64,000 nt of DNA from Hyphomicrobium sp. NDB2Meth4 (GTDB taxonomy: Bacteria > Pseudomonadota > Alphaproteobacteria > Rhizobiales > Hyphomicrobiaceae), in assembly GCF_900117445.1 (NCBI RefSeq), contig NZ_FPEJ01000005.1, positions 372,001 to 436,000 of the forward strand, read 5' to 3'. The translations under genes were made by a program, and so were the position numbers. The notes beneath the pieces are model-generated. The model did no database searches, was not told where the DNA came from, and worked only from the letters and a program-made list of their open reading frames with translations. Positions 44,474-54,200 of this stretch are shown one piece after another. Numbering within the stretch: the stretch's first letter is position 1; each line of letters begins with the position of its first letter.

Positions 44474-45403
44474 TCACGCACCGAAGATCGACCATTCCAT
44501 CCGCTTGCTCAGCCTCTCCAGCGCAAGCCGGCCCCGCTTCGAATTCCCCGACACATCGAGCCCCGGCGACCACACGGCGATCGACGCCTTGCCCGGCGCG
44601 ATTGCGAGGATACCGCCGCCGACGCCGCTCTTGCCCGGCAGCCCGACGCGGTAAGCAAATTCACCCGACCCGTCGTAGTGCCCGCACGTGAGCATCAGCG
44701 CATTGATGCGACGCGCGCGTTCCGGCGTGACCACCGGCAGGATCGTCGACGGGTTGGCGCCGAAGTGCGCGAGGAACCGGCCTGCCATGGCAAGCTGCAG
44801 GCACGACATGGCAATCGCGCAGTGATGGAAATAGACGCCCAATGCGTAGTCGACGGGGCCATCGATGACGCCGTACGACTTCATGTAGTTGGCAAGCGCC
44901 GCGTTACGGAAACCCGTCCGCGCCTCTGAAGCCGCGACCTTGTGATCGATGTAGATGCTGTCATCCGCCGCGAGAAACTGCATGAAGCGCAAAATCTCGC
45001 CCAACGCCTCACGCGGCTGATGGCCTGCCACGATCGCGTCCGTGACGGCTATGGCGCCGGCATTGATGAACGGGTTGCGCGGAATACCGTGCTCGGATTC
45101 AAGCTGGACGATCGAATTGAAGCGGCTCCCTGACGGCTCACGACCAACACGCTCCCACAGCCGGTCCCCGAACTTGCCCAGCGCCAGCGTCAGCGTGAAC
45201 ACCTTCGAGATGCTCTGAATGGAGAACGGCACGTCTGCATCGCCACCCGCCGCGACATTCCCCTGCGCATCGACGACAACCAACGCAAACTGATTGGGAT
45301 CGACGTTCGCAAGCTCGGGGATATAGGTGGCCACCTCGCCGCGATCGGGCATCGCCCGCATCTCATCGGTGATTTCCTGGACGACGACTTGAAGATCGGA
45401 CAC
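44474..45403 (-). CDS. glsA: Glutaminase (serine-dependent beta-lactamase fold)
   Basis: 309 residues from GTG 45403, the start that gives the usual family length; GGAAG lies eight bases upstream. The catalytic SIQSISKVF holds the Ser64-x-x-Lys67 pair, and [16 protein letters not shown] and [24 protein letters not shown] are diagnostic. It hydrolyses glutamine to glutamate and ammonia. It converges on DUF2735 and lies close to glnII, so opposing glutamine reactions are encoded within 3 kb. Confidence 0.95.
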   Translation of the reverse strand: MSDLQVVVQEITDEMRAMPDRGEVATYIPELANVDPNQFALVVVDAQGNVAAGGDADVPFSIQSISKVFTLTLALGKFGDRLWERVGREPSGSRFNSIVQLESEHGIPRNPFINAGAIAVTDAIVAGHQPREALGEILRFMQFLAADDSIYIDHKVAASEARTGFRNAALANYMKSYGVIDGPVDYALGVYFHHCAIAMSCLQLAMAGRFLAHFGANPSTILPVVTPERARRINALMLTCGHYDGSGEFAYRVGLPGKSGVGGGILAIAPGKASIAVWSPGLDVSGNSKRGRLALERLSKRMEWSIFGA

Positions 45404-45668
45404 GATTGCAGCTTCCCGCGGTGAACCGCCGCACCTCATGCGGGCACGGCAGCCGCACAATGGTTAAACCCGGCCGGGATTGAAAGATCCTTCCTAGCCG
45501 CAGCGGTTGCAACTGGCCGCAGCTGCCCCAGCGACGTGCGTCCATAAACAGGCTGATGCGCTTTCACAGGCGATAGCGTATGCTGAGCGCGAAGCCGGCC
45601 GCGAAAGCGATCGGCTTCTATCCAAATATCTTTGTGCAGTACCGCTCAACGCGTAAGGGTGTGTCCCA

Positions 45669-46688
45669 ATGGCTGACGCTCGCTTTTTCCATCGCGCCGG
45701 CCCTTTTCTGCTGTCTGACATCGCGGCGCTCATCGGCGCCGAGCCCTTGCCCCCCGAAACAGAAGCGATTGCCTTCGCGGACATAGCCACGCTCGAAACG
45801 GCGGGTCCCGACGACATCAGCGTGTTCTCCGACGCCCGCTACATGGGCGCGCTCGCAACCACCCGCGCCGGCGCCATCATCGTCAGCCGCAAGCTTGCGC
45901 ACCACGTCCCTGAAGGCTCCCGATTGGTCTACGTCGCCGACCCGCGCCGCGCCTACGCGCAAGTCGGACGGCTCTTCTATCCCGCCGCCGTGCCGACCCC
46001 CGGCATACACCCCAGCGCCCACGTGCATGCCAGCGCCTGCATTGGCCCCGGGACGCAGATCGACCCCGGCGCCGTCATCGGCCGCGATGTCGATATCGGT
46101 GAGCGCTGCTACATCGGCCCCAATGTCGTAATCGGCGACGGCGTGCTCATCGGCAACGACTGCCGCATCGGCGCCAACTGCACCATCAGCCATACTCTGC
46201 TCGGGCACCGCGTCGAGATCGAGACGTGCGTTACCATCGGATCGCAAGGCTTCGGCTTCGTCCCGGGACCCGCCGGACTAGAGCGCATGCTGCAGCTCGG
46301 CCGCGTCATCATCGAGGAAGGCGTGAAGATCGGTGCCAACTGCGCCATCGACCGCGGCGCGACCGACGACACCATCATCGGCGCCGGCTCCGTTCTCGAT
46401 AACCTCGTCCACATCGGACACAACGTCCGTCTCGGACGTCACTGCGTGATCTGCGCCCAGGTCGGTATCGCCGGCAGCACCACCGTCGGCGACGGCGTGA
46501 TGATGGGCGGGCAGACCGGAGTTGCCGATCACCTGACCATCGGCAGCGGCGCACAGATCGCCGCCAAGAGCGGCGTCATGCGCGACGTCGCAGCAAAGAC
46601 CGTTGTCGGGGGTTTCCCTGCCATGCCCATCAAAGACTGGCACCGCCAGACCATCGGCATCGCGCGCCTGTCCAAGAAGGTCGAGTAG
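45669..46688 (+). CDS. lpxD: UDP-3-O-acylglucosamine N-acyltransferase (LpxD)
   Basis: 339 residues from ATG 45669. LpxD adds the N-linked hydroxyacyl chain in lipid A synthesis. The N-terminal uridine-binding part (RFFHRAGPFLLSDIAALIGAE) is followed by a long left-handed beta-helix of hexapeptide repeats (IHPSAHVHASACIGPGTQI...GIAGSTTVGDGVMM) with LVHIGHNV including the catalytic His. It stands alone here, away from the usual bamA-lpxD-fabZ-lpxA arrangement; a second copy elsewhere is possible. Confidence 0.93.
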   Translation: MADARFFHRAGPFLLSDIAALIGAEPLPPETEAIAFADIATLETAGPDDISVFSDARYMGALATTRAGAIIVSRKLAHHVPEGSRLVYVADPRRAYAQVGRLFYPAAVPTPGIHPSAHVHASACIGPGTQIDPGAVIGRDVDIGERCYIGPNVVIGDGVLIGNDCRIGANCTISHTLLGHRVEIETCVTIGSQGFGFVPGPAGLERMLQLGRVIIEEGVKIGANCAIDRGATDDTIIGAGSVLDNLVHIGHNVRLGRHCVICAQVGIAGSTTVGDGVMMGGQTGVADHLTIGSGAQIAAKSGVMRDVAAKTVVGGFPAMPIKDWHRQTIGIARLSKKVE

Positions 46689-46777
46689 AGTCGCGCGCGT
46701 CCCATGCCACCCAAAGACTTTCCGCGCGGCACACCGCTCCCCACATAAGCTGCCTCAGCATTCTCCGAGGCATCGCC

Positions 46778-47158
46778 ATGGCCACCCGACCCATCAAAAT
46801 TCCCGGCCCCGACCATCCGATCACCATCACCGCCCAGCCGGGTCGCATCGTCGTCAAGGTCGCCGGACGCACTCTGGCCGATACGCGCGCCGCTCTCACG
46901 CTACGCGAGGCCGACTATCCCCCCGTCTATTACATCCCGCGCACAGACGTCGACATGAGCATGCTCACGCGCACCAAGCACGTCACCTACTGTCCCTACA
47001 AAGGCAAGAGCAACTATTACAGCGTGCCATCTGGCGGCGACCGCTCGCTCAACGCGGTCTGGTCCTACGAGGACCCGCACGACGCTGTGAGCCAGATCAA
47101 GGAGCATGTTGCGTTCTATGCCGACCGCGTAGACTCGATTGAACTGCACGACAGTTAA
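46778..47158 (+). CDS. DUF427-domain protein
   Basis: 126 residues. The family pattern is clear: HPITITAQPGRIVVKVAGRTLADTRAAL, PPVYYIPRTDVDMSMLTRTKHVTYCPYKGKSNYYSV, then AVWSYEDPHDAVSQIKEHVAFYADRV. It is a small beta-rich protein of unknown function, common in bacteria and often near nucleotide or fatty-acid genes. The gene is 90 bases after lpxD. Confidence 0.92.
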   Translation: MATRPIKIPGPDHPITITAQPGRIVVKVAGRTLADTRAALTLREADYPPVYYIPRTDVDMSMLTRTKHVTYCPYKGKSNYYSVPSGGDRSLNAVWSYEDPHDAVSQIKEHVAFYADRVDSIELHDS

Positions 47159-47247
47159 CCGCGCCGGAGCTGATTTCCTCACAGCCGAACGAAATTGTCC
47201 GTCCACGAGTTTAAGGGCTAAACAATAGCATCGCCATATCCTGGCAG

Positions 47248-48570
47248 ATGGGAGCCCCGATGGTCGCCCGATATCACAAGCTCATCGACGACCTGCTTGA
47301 GGCGTTCTGGTTCATACCCGCCTTGATGCTCCTGGGTGGCGTGGCACTGTCTTTCGCGATGGTGCAGTTCGACCATGCATTCGAGATTCCCGAACGGCTC
47401 CAAGAGAGCGCCTGGATCTTTCGCGGCGGTCCTACTGGCGCCCGTGCCGTTCTGGGCGCCATAGCCTCGTCGACCATCGCCGTGGTCGGAACGGTATTCT
47501 CTATAACCATCGCCGCACTTTCGCTGGCTTCCGGCCAGATGGGCCCGCGGCTTCTGCAGAACTTCACCCGCGACCGCGGCAATCAGCTCACGTTCGGCGT
47601 CTTCATCGGCACCTTCGTCTATGCGCTGTTGGTGCTGCGCACGGTTCGCAGCCCGAGCGAGGGCCAGTTCATTCCCCACGTTGCGCTGTCCCTCGCCATC
47701 CTCTTGGCGTTCATCTGCGTAGCGACGCTCGTCTGGTTCGTCGCCCACATGGCTGAGCGCATCAACGTCGACACGGTCATTGACCTCGTCAGCGACGATG
47801 TAGACGCCGCAATCAAACGCATCGACGCCGAGCCGACTGCGGCCCCCTCCGATGCCTTCTGGAGCGACGCGGCGCCTATCGTCCGCAAACGTAGCGGCTA
47901 CCTGCAGCACATTGATGAAGGCGGCCTCGCTGACTGGGCGTCCGAGCACGGAACGAGCATCCGCCTGCTTAACGGGCCAGGAAGTTTCGTCTCGCCCAAT
48001 GCGCCGATCGCCTTGATCAAGCCGATGGTGGATGGCGCGGAGGACGCAATCGAAGACGCTACTGCGCTCGGCACCAAGCGCCGCGGCGATGACCTCCGCT
48101 TGAGCATCGCGCAACTTGTCGAGGTTGCGGTGCGTGCGCTATCGGCGGGCATCAACGACCCGCACACCGCCATCGGCGTCCTCGATCGGCTCGGCAGTGC
48201 GCTATGCGAACTGGTTGGCAAAGAGCTGCCCAACGGAGTGAGCACGCGCGAAGACAAGGCCGTGCTCGTGGTGCCCAAAATGAACTACGACGAACTCGTC
48301 GAGGCAATGCTGCAGACAATTCGCCAGAACGCGTCGAGCCAGCCATCGGTCCAACGCAAAATCCTGCAGGTGCTGGCAACGGTTGCGAGCTGTGAGCGCG
48401 ATGCCCACCGCACCGCCACCCTGCAGCGGCATGCTGATTTGGTGATTGCCGATGCACACCGCGGATCGATCGCGCAGTGCGACTTGGAAGAACTGGAACG
48501 CGAGCGTACCCGTTTATCAGCCGTGGTTGATCAAGGCGCTTACGCCTTGATCCGTCCTGCGGCTCAGTAG
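47248..48570 (+). CDS. DUF2254 membrane protein
   Basis: 440 residues (start at ATG 47248 or 47260). Four N-terminal membrane spans include SFAMVQFDHAF, STIAVVGTVFSITIAALSLAS and LSLAILLAFICVATLVWFV. They are followed by a soluble part with SAGINDPHTAIGVLDRL, the family's most conserved segment. Members are predicted membrane proteins of unknown role, possibly channel-like. It converges on metY with a gap of 14 bases. Confidence 0.9.
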   Translation: MGAPMVARYHKLIDDLLEAFWFIPALMLLGGVALSFAMVQFDHAFEIPERLQESAWIFRGGPTGARAVLGAIASSTIAVVGTVFSITIAALSLASGQMGPRLLQNFTRDRGNQLTFGVFIGTFVYALLVLRTVRSPSEGQFIPHVALSLAILLAFICVATLVWFVAHMAERINVDTVIDLVSDDVDAAIKRIDAEPTAAPSDAFWSDAAPIVRKRSGYLQHIDEGGLADWASEHGTSIRLLNGPGSFVSPNAPIALIKPMVDGAEDAIEDATALGTKRRGDDLRLSIAQLVEVAVRALSAGINDPHTAIGVLDRLGSALCELVGKELPNGVSTREDKAVLVVPKMNYDELVEAMLQTIRQNASSQPSVQRKILQVLATVASCERDAHRTATLQRHADLVIADAHRGSIAQCDLEELERERTRLSAVVDQGAYALIRPAAQ

Positions 48571-48583
48571 GTCGGCCCGGCAA

Positions 48584-49870
48584 TTACAATCGCGCCAAGC
48601 CCTGTTCCAAGTCGGCGATGATGTCGTCCTTGTCTTCGATGCCAATCGACAGACGGACGACATCCGGCCCAGCACCGGCGGCGATACGTTGCTCGTCCGT
48701 GAGCTGGCGATGCGTCGTGGAAGCAGGATGAATGACGAGGCTGCGCGTGTCACCGATGTTGGCGAGCAGGCTGAACAGCTTCAGTCCGGATGCGAGCTTG
48801 ACGCCCGCCTCGTAGCCCCCCTTGAGGCCAAACGTGAACACGGCGCCCGCGCCCTTGGGGCAGATCTTCTTGGCAAGTTCATGATACTTGCTCGAAGGCA
48901 GGCCAGCGTAGCTCACCCACGCAACCTTCGGGTGCTTCTCCAGCCACGAGGCAACCGCGAGAGCATTCTCGCTGTGGCGTGCCATGCGCAGCGGAAGCGT
49001 CTCCGCGCCGGTGAGAATCATAAAGGCGTTGAACGGCGAGATCGCCGGCCCGAGGTCACGCAGGCCCATCACGCGCGCGGCGATGGCGAACGCGAAGTTG
49101 CCGAACGTCTCACCGATCACCATGCCGTTGTAGGACGCATTCGGCTCCACCAGAGTCTTGTAGCGATGCTTTGCGCTGAGCCAGTCGAACGTTCCTGCAT
49201 CGACCAGTACACCACCGATAGAATTGCCGTGGCCGCCGATGAACTTCGTCATCGAGTGCACGATGATGTCGGCCCCGAATTGCTTCGGCTGGCACAGGTA
49301 CGGTGTCGCCAGGGTGTTATCGACAATGAACGGAACGCCCGCCTTCTTGGCGATCGCAGCAATCGCTGGAAGATCGACGACGACGCCGCCGGGATTGGCG
49401 ATCGACTCCACGAAGATCGCCCGCGTCTTCGGCGTAATGGCTTTCTCGAAGCTTTGCGGATCGGTGGAGTCGGCCCACACGACGTTCCAGTCGAACTTCT
49501 TGAACGAGTGATTGAACTGGTTGATCGACCCACCATACAGCTGACGTCCGGCGATGAATTCGTCGCCCGGTTCCAGCAGAGTATGGAACACTAGAAACTG
49601 CGCCGCATGTCCCGAGGCAACGGCCAGCGCAGCGGTGCCGCCTTCCAGCGCGGCGACGCGCCCTTCCAACACGGCCTGCGTTGGATTGGTGATGCGGGTA
49701 TAGATGTTGCCGAACGCCTCAAGCCCGAACAGCGAGGCGGCATGGTCCGTGTCATTGAAGACATAGGACGTCGTTTGATAGATCGGCGTAGCGCGCGCGC
49801 CGGTCGAGGCATCGGGAGCGGCCCCCGCATGCACAGCGAGGGTGGCAAACTTTGGCTCTGATTCTGACAT
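48584..49870 (-). CDS. metY: O-acetylhomoserine sulfhydrylase (MetY)
   Basis: 428 residues. It joins O-acetylhomoserine with sulfide to give homocysteine for methionine synthesis. The PLP Cys/Met-metabolism fold is intact: GNIYTRITNPTQAVLEGRVAALEGG, the pyridoxal lysine K209 in VHSMTKFIGGHGN, and DTRSLVIHPASTTH. Its length and the TRSLVIHP segment fit the MetY branch more than cystathionine synthases. No SAM riboswitch was recognised upstream. Confidence 0.96.
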   Translation of the reverse strand: MSESEPKFATLAVHAGAAPDASTGARATPIYQTTSYVFNDTDHAASLFGLEAFGNIYTRITNPTQAVLEGRVAALEGGTAALAVASGHAAQFLVFHTLLEPGDEFIAGRQLYGGSINQFNHSFKKFDWNVVWADSTDPQSFEKAITPKTRAIFVESIANPGGVVVDLPAIAAIAKKAGVPFIVDNTLATPYLCQPKQFGADIIVHSMTKFIGGHGNSIGGVLVDAGTFDWLSAKHRYKTLVEPNASYNGMVIGETFGNFAFAIAARVMGLRDLGPAISPFNAFMILTGAETLPLRMARHSENALAVASWLEKHPKVAWVSYAGLPSSKYHELAKKICPKGAGAVFTFGLKGGYEAGVKLASGLKLFSLLANIGDTRSLVIHPASTTHRQLTDEQRIAAGAGPDVVRLSIGIEDKDDIIADLEQGLARL

Positions 49871-50089
49871 CGCTTTCTCCTTCTAACCGCGCTCGAGCGA
49901 TCGCGACTAGGGAGGCGATGATGGTCTTCAAGTCAACGGCAAACGCTAAATGTTGTGGCTGCAGCCAATAGATTGGATCGTAATCTTCGCCTGCCTGTCT
50001 GCTTCCTGTCTGCGGCTGTCCAAAAGACTAATCCGACAAGGGCATAGGGCAACTCGTATAGCCGAGGCCGACACGTAAGCCGGCCCCGC

Positions 50090-50296
50090 TCAAGCCTTCG
50101 CGTAACGACCGGAGCGGCCGCACGTGAATTTACGAATCTGCCAGTCGGGATTGCCGACGGTCCACTTCGCCAGCTCGGCCTGGCCGTACATCATGCATTG
50201 CTGCGGCGTCACCGACTCCGCGGCGAATGACAGATGCACGTCCTTGCACCGGTTCGGTACCTGGATGGAGCAGACGATCGCGACGACTTCTATCAT
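50090..50296 (-). CDS. Small conserved hypothetical protein, 68 residues
   Basis: From ATG 50296: MIEVVAIVCSIQVPNRCKDV, then HLSFAAESVTPQQCMMYGQAELAKW. The pattern (Cys near the start, CKDV, PxxCM, AKW...HPxW) is one I recognise from many rhizobial genomes as an unassigned small protein. It is upstream of metY on the same strand, about 220 bases away. Function unknown. Confidence 0.8.
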   Translation of the reverse strand: MIEVVAIVCSIQVPNRCKDVHLSFAAESVTPQQCMMYGQAELAKWTVGNPDWQIRKFTCGRSGRYAKA

Positions 50297-50744
50297 GGGA
50301 CACCCCAAGGTTCCTGCCGAAAGCGCCCTCTCAAGAAGGGCCGGATCCACCTTGGTCGCGTCCTCGTCGTTTCTTGTTGATCTTGACTCAAGCGTAGGCC
50401 CGAATCGACCCCTGCTCAAGTTTCATTCCTGTGCAGAAAATGCCCAATTCCCGAACATACCGGGAAGTAATGGCAAACAGGTTCGGGAGCACACTAAAAT
50501 GCTGCAAATATTAGATTTTTCGCCGCAACGGACGCTTTCGCTGCGGCGTTTTGCTTCAATTCATGCCCATTCTGCTGCCCCCTTTTCCGGCAATTTTTGC
50601 TGCAACGCACAATCTGCCGCACGCGTCGTATGCTGCAGTTGCGAAGTCGATCTCGATTGCGCCTGCGACACATCCGACTACAACGGCATCTAGCCGCAGA
50701 TTTCGGCGCGCGCCGGCCCAGACTAGAGCCTCCAAAGCTTTTCG
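50297..50744. other. Intergenic region with an orphan hairpin
   Basis: About 450 bases without a supported gene. The only striking element is a hairpin with a T-run at 50521-50552. Short open frames on both strands have no protein character. Confidence 0.45.
50521..50552 (+). terminator. Orphan intrinsic terminator (possible small-RNA 3' end)
   Basis: CGCCGCA (50521-50527) and TGCGGCG (50542-50548) form a 7-bp stem followed by TTTT (50549-50552). It points along the plus strand, but the gene before it (50090-50296) is on the minus strand. A short untranslated transcript ending here would explain it; no promoter is clear. Confidence 0.45.
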
Positions 50745-52328
50745 ATGACGCAGACATTCGATCCCAACCACGCCCGCACCACGCTGTTTTCCGCCTTCCT
50801 CGAGGCAGCGGATCGGCACGGTCGAGATCGCGTTATTGTCGAAGACGCTGACGGCACAGCCCTGACCTACCGCGCCCTGACGCTTGCAAGCCTCGTCCTC
50901 GGCGGCAAGCTGCGCAGCCTGGCGCGCCCCCGCGAAAACGTCGGAGTTCTGCTGCCCAATGCCATCGGTCTCGTCGTCACCATTCTTGGCATAAATGCCT
51001 ATGACCGCGTGGCCGTCCTGCTCAACTTTTCCGCCGGCAAGAAGGCTCTCACATCAGCCATCGGCACCGCCCGTCTTCGCGCCATTCTCACCTCGCGGCG
51101 CTTCGTCGAGGCCGGCAACTTCGAAGAGTTGATCGACGCCCTCGCGAACGCCGAATACGCGCCGGGTCAGAAGACACGCATCGTCTATCTTGAGGACGTA
51201 CGCAAACGCATCGGCATCGCCGACAAGATCGCAGGCGTAGCGCGCGCGCTTGCCAGTAAAGTCGTCTTCCGCAAGTCGCCAGCGAAGGCCGACGACCCGG
51301 CAGTCATTCTCTTCACCTCGGGTACCGAAGGCGCCCCCAAAGGCGTCGTGCTCACCAACGCCAACATCGTCTCCAACGTCGAGCAGTCCATCGCGCAGCT
51401 TTCGGCCGTGCTGGTGCCGGGCGAAGTGCTCGTCAATCCGCTGCCGATGTTCCACTCGTTCGGGCTCACTGCGGGCACCTTCGTGCCCCTGCTCGCGGGC
51501 GTGAAGTGCGCCCTGTATCCGAGCCCCCTGCACTACAAGCAGATCCCCAAGTTCATCGAGAAGGTGAAAGCGACGTGGATCGTCTCCACCGACACTTTCC
51601 TTGCCGGCTACGCGCGCGTCGCCGACCCCGGCCAGCTCGACACGCTCCGCTTCGCCGTTGCCGGCGCTGAGAAGGTGAAGCAGCCGACGCGCGATCTGTG
51701 GGCCAATTCGGGCGCCGTGCTGCTCGAAGGCTATGGCGTCACCGAGACCTCCCCGGTGCTTGCCGTCAACACGCCCGACGACAACCGCGATGGCACGGTC
51801 GGCCGCCTCCTCCCGGGCATTGAAGCCCGGCTCGAGGACGTGCCGGGACTGAGCGAAGGCAAACGCCTCTTCGTCCGCGGACCGAACGTGATGGCCGGCT
51901 ACATGTACCCGGAGAAGCCCGGCTCAATCATCCCGCCCGACGGTGGCTGGCACGACACCGGAGACATCGTCGCCATAGAGGACGGTTTTGTACGCATTTG
52001 CGGACGTGCCAAGCGCTTCGCCAAGCTCGGCGGCGAGATGGTGTCGCTCGGCGCCATCGAGACGCTCGCGTGCGGCTTGTGGAACGACGCCCAGCACGTC
52101 GTCGTCAGCTTCCCCGATCCGCGCAAGGGCGAGCAGTTGCTGCTGGTTACCGACAAGGCTGCGGCGAGCAAAGACGAACTCCTCGCTCACGCCCGGCGCG
52201 AAGGCTTCCCCGAACTTTGGGTCCCCAAGTCGATTCTCATCGTCCCAGCCGTACCGCTGCTCGCCACGGGAAAGATCGATCTTCAGGCGACGGTAGAGCT
52301 CGCGCGTCAGTCCCGTCCGAGCCTCTAG
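50745..52328 (+). CDS. AMP-forming acyl-CoA synthetase / ligase family protein
   Basis: 527 residues. The ANL-superfamily motifs are intact: FTSGTEGAPKGVVLTNANIV for ATP binding, MFHSFGLTAG, LLEGYGVTETSPVLAVN, and the C-domain hinge DGGWHDTGDIVAIEDGFVRICGRAKRFAK. The motif set resembles the synthetase half of Aas (acyl-glycerophosphoethanolamine acylation), but no acyltransferase domain is present. Fatty or aryl acids are plausible substrates. Confidence 0.93.
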   Translation: MTQTFDPNHARTTLFSAFLEAADRHGRDRVIVEDADGTALTYRALTLASLVLGGKLRSLARPRENVGVLLPNAIGLVVTILGINAYDRVAVLLNFSAGKKALTSAIGTARLRAILTSRRFVEAGNFEELIDALANAEYAPGQKTRIVYLEDVRKRIGIADKIAGVARALASKVVFRKSPAKADDPAVILFTSGTEGAPKGVVLTNANIVSNVEQSIAQLSAVLVPGEVLVNPLPMFHSFGLTAGTFVPLLAGVKCALYPSPLHYKQIPKFIEKVKATWIVSTDTFLAGYARVADPGQLDTLRFAVAGAEKVKQPTRDLWANSGAVLLEGYGVTETSPVLAVNTPDDNRDGTVGRLLPGIEARLEDVPGLSEGKRLFVRGPNVMAGYMYPEKPGSIIPPDGGWHDTGDIVAIEDGFVRICGRAKRFAKLGGEMVSLGAIETLACGLWNDAQHVVVSFPDPRKGEQLLLVTDKAAASKDELLAHARREGFPELWVPKSILIVPAVPLLATGKIDLQATVELARQSRPSL

Positions 52329-52579
52329 CTCACTCCCGGTTGCAAACCGGTTTTCCCGCCAAGGCTCTAGCTGCAGCCCTTATCACTGGCCGCAAATGCC
52401 CGTCCAACGGGGGAGAGTGGCTGCTCCACCACGTCAAGAAAGGAGTTGTCGGCAGCCGCATTAACGAGTCTTGACCGTACGCATCAGGTCTTCCATGGAT
52501 GTTGTGGAAAAAGTGGGCGGAACCACAGCCCACGGGGAACGCCAAGCCAACTTCCACCTTGAAATAGAGTGCGAAAGCC

Positions 52580-52837
52580 ATGTCGACGACCACGGCGCCG
52601 CAGAGCGTTGAGGCCACGAATGTCGCGATGCTGCAGGGTCCAACCCTGCAATGGGCGCTGAAGCGGACATTGCTCGGACTGATCATTCTTTTTGTGACGA
52701 TTGCGTCAGCCGCAACGCTTCTCTACGCCTCGATCGAGGAAGAGCAGCCCACAGGCCCCGCCGGAGCCATTGAGGACACGGCATCTTCAAAGCCCCCTGC
52801 GTTGCTGGGCGTTAAGCCCTCACAGCGCCGCGTCTGA
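52580..52837 (+). CDS. Small single-span membrane protein
   Basis: 85 residues. A polar N-terminus (about 1-26) is followed by one hydrophobic segment (TLLGLIILFVTIASAATLLY) and an acidic, Pro/Ser-rich tail. No family is recognised. The flanking 250-300 bases on each side show no other gene. Support is the clean frame and the transmembrane segment. Confidence 0.6.
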   Translation: MSTTTAPQSVEATNVAMLQGPTLQWALKRTLLGLIILFVTIASAATLLYASIEEEQPTGPAGAIEDTASSKPPALLGVKPSQRRV

Positions 52838-53136
52838 TCCATCATAGACGGGAGGGCCGCAGCGCCGCACGCTGCGGGCCTAACTTTTCCCGCAATTGCA
52901 CCTGATGCACGCAACAGCCGATATTCGGTTGAGTTCATCGGCCGTTAGCCGTGATCCTGGTGTGATGGGCGCGAAGTTCGCTATCATCCGCTGCCGGGTG
53001 CCCGGGCAATTCCGCGATCTGGATGCTGCACTAGCTTGTCAACGATCTTCCTAGTGTCCGCCGTGATCCGGCACTCGTCCTCCGGTCCAGCAGCAAGCGC
53101 TGGCGATTTCCGAAATCGAGACACTGGGAGTGCTCG

Positions 53137-54042
53137 ATGCGCTTCGTGATGCTCGCTCGCAATCCGCAGCTCTATTCGCACGTGCGCATGTGCGAAGCAG
53201 CCCGCGCGCGCGGCCATTCGATCGACGTGATCAATACCCTGCACGTCCACATGAACATCACGTCCAACCAGCCGGTCCTGCGCTACAACGGCGAGCGCCT
53301 CCCGATTTATGATGCCGTCATCCCGCGCATCGGCGCATCGATCACCCATTATGGCCTTGCCGTCCTGCGGCAGTTCGAGATGCAGGGCGTCTACCCCCTC
53401 AATGAAAGCGTCGCCATCGGCCGCTCGCGCGACAAGCTTCGTGCGCTCCAGCTCCTCGCCCGCGAAGGCATCGGTCTGCCCGTCACCGCTTTTGCCCATG
53501 GTCCCCGCCGCGCTGAGGAGGTGATCAAAGAGGTCGGCGGCGTCCCTGTCGTCATCAAGCTTCTCGAGGGCACACAAGGCATGGGCGTCATTCTCGCCGA
53601 AACCCAAGGATCGGCGAAATCGATCATCGAGGCTTTCAGCGCCGCCAACGTCAACATCATGGTGCAGGAATTCATCCGCGAGGCGAACGGCACAGACATC
53701 CGGGCGCTCGTCATTGGCGGCGATGTGATTGCAGCCATCAAGCGAACGGGCCGCGCAGGAGAGTTCCGCGCCAACGTCCATCGCGGCGGCTCAGCCACCC
53801 AGGTTGAGCTTACCGCCGAGGAGCGCCGTATCGCGGTACGCGCCGCCACCGCGCTAGGCCTTAACGTTTCCGGGGTCGATATGGTCCGCTCCAGCCGGGG
53901 CCCCCTCGTCATGGAGGTTAACTCTTCTCCCGGCCTGGAAGGCATCGAGGGCGCTACCGGCATCGATATCGCCAGCAGGATCATCGATTTCCTCGAAGCC
54001 AATGCCTGCTATGGGCACACCCAGACCAAGGGGCTCGGGTAG
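53137..54042 (+). CDS. rimK: RimK-type alpha-L-glutamate ligase
   Basis: 301 residues. ATP-grasp enzyme with the RimK layout: [62 protein letters not shown] for nucleotide binding, [33 protein letters not shown] and the metal-binding end [19 protein letters not shown]. In E. coli RimK adds glutamates to ribosomal protein S6. The next gene (bpt) encodes another protein-modifying aminoacyl transfer enzyme. Confidence 0.93.
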   Translation: MRFVMLARNPQLYSHVRMCEAARARGHSIDVINTLHVHMNITSNQPVLRYNGERLPIYDAVIPRIGASITHYGLAVLRQFEMQGVYPLNESVAIGRSRDKLRALQLLAREGIGLPVTAFAHGPRRAEEVIKEVGGVPVVIKLLEGTQGMGVILAETQGSAKSIIEAFSAANVNIMVQEFIREANGTDIRALVIGGDVIAAIKRTGRAGEFRANVHRGGSATQVELTAEERRIAVRAATALGLNVSGVDMVRSSRGPLVMEVNSSPGLEGIEGATGIDIASRIIDFLEANACYGHTQTKGLG

Positions 54043-54200
54043 AGTTGCTGGGCCATTCCGGGCACCATCGCCCCGGCTTTTGTCAATTGCTGAGCCAAAC
54101 CTCGACAGGTGCCTTGATCAAGCCCTAAGCCCCAACTTATCATCAGCTTACGGTTGATGGCGCCGTCGGCGCCTTAGTCCACCTTGAGGGATTTCGGCGG

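Noticed and set aside
49871-50089. Possible SAM-II riboswitch before metY
   Set aside because: GCAGCCAC followed by a TTTAGCG segment recalls part of the consensus, but the required partner strand for the pseudoknot is missing.
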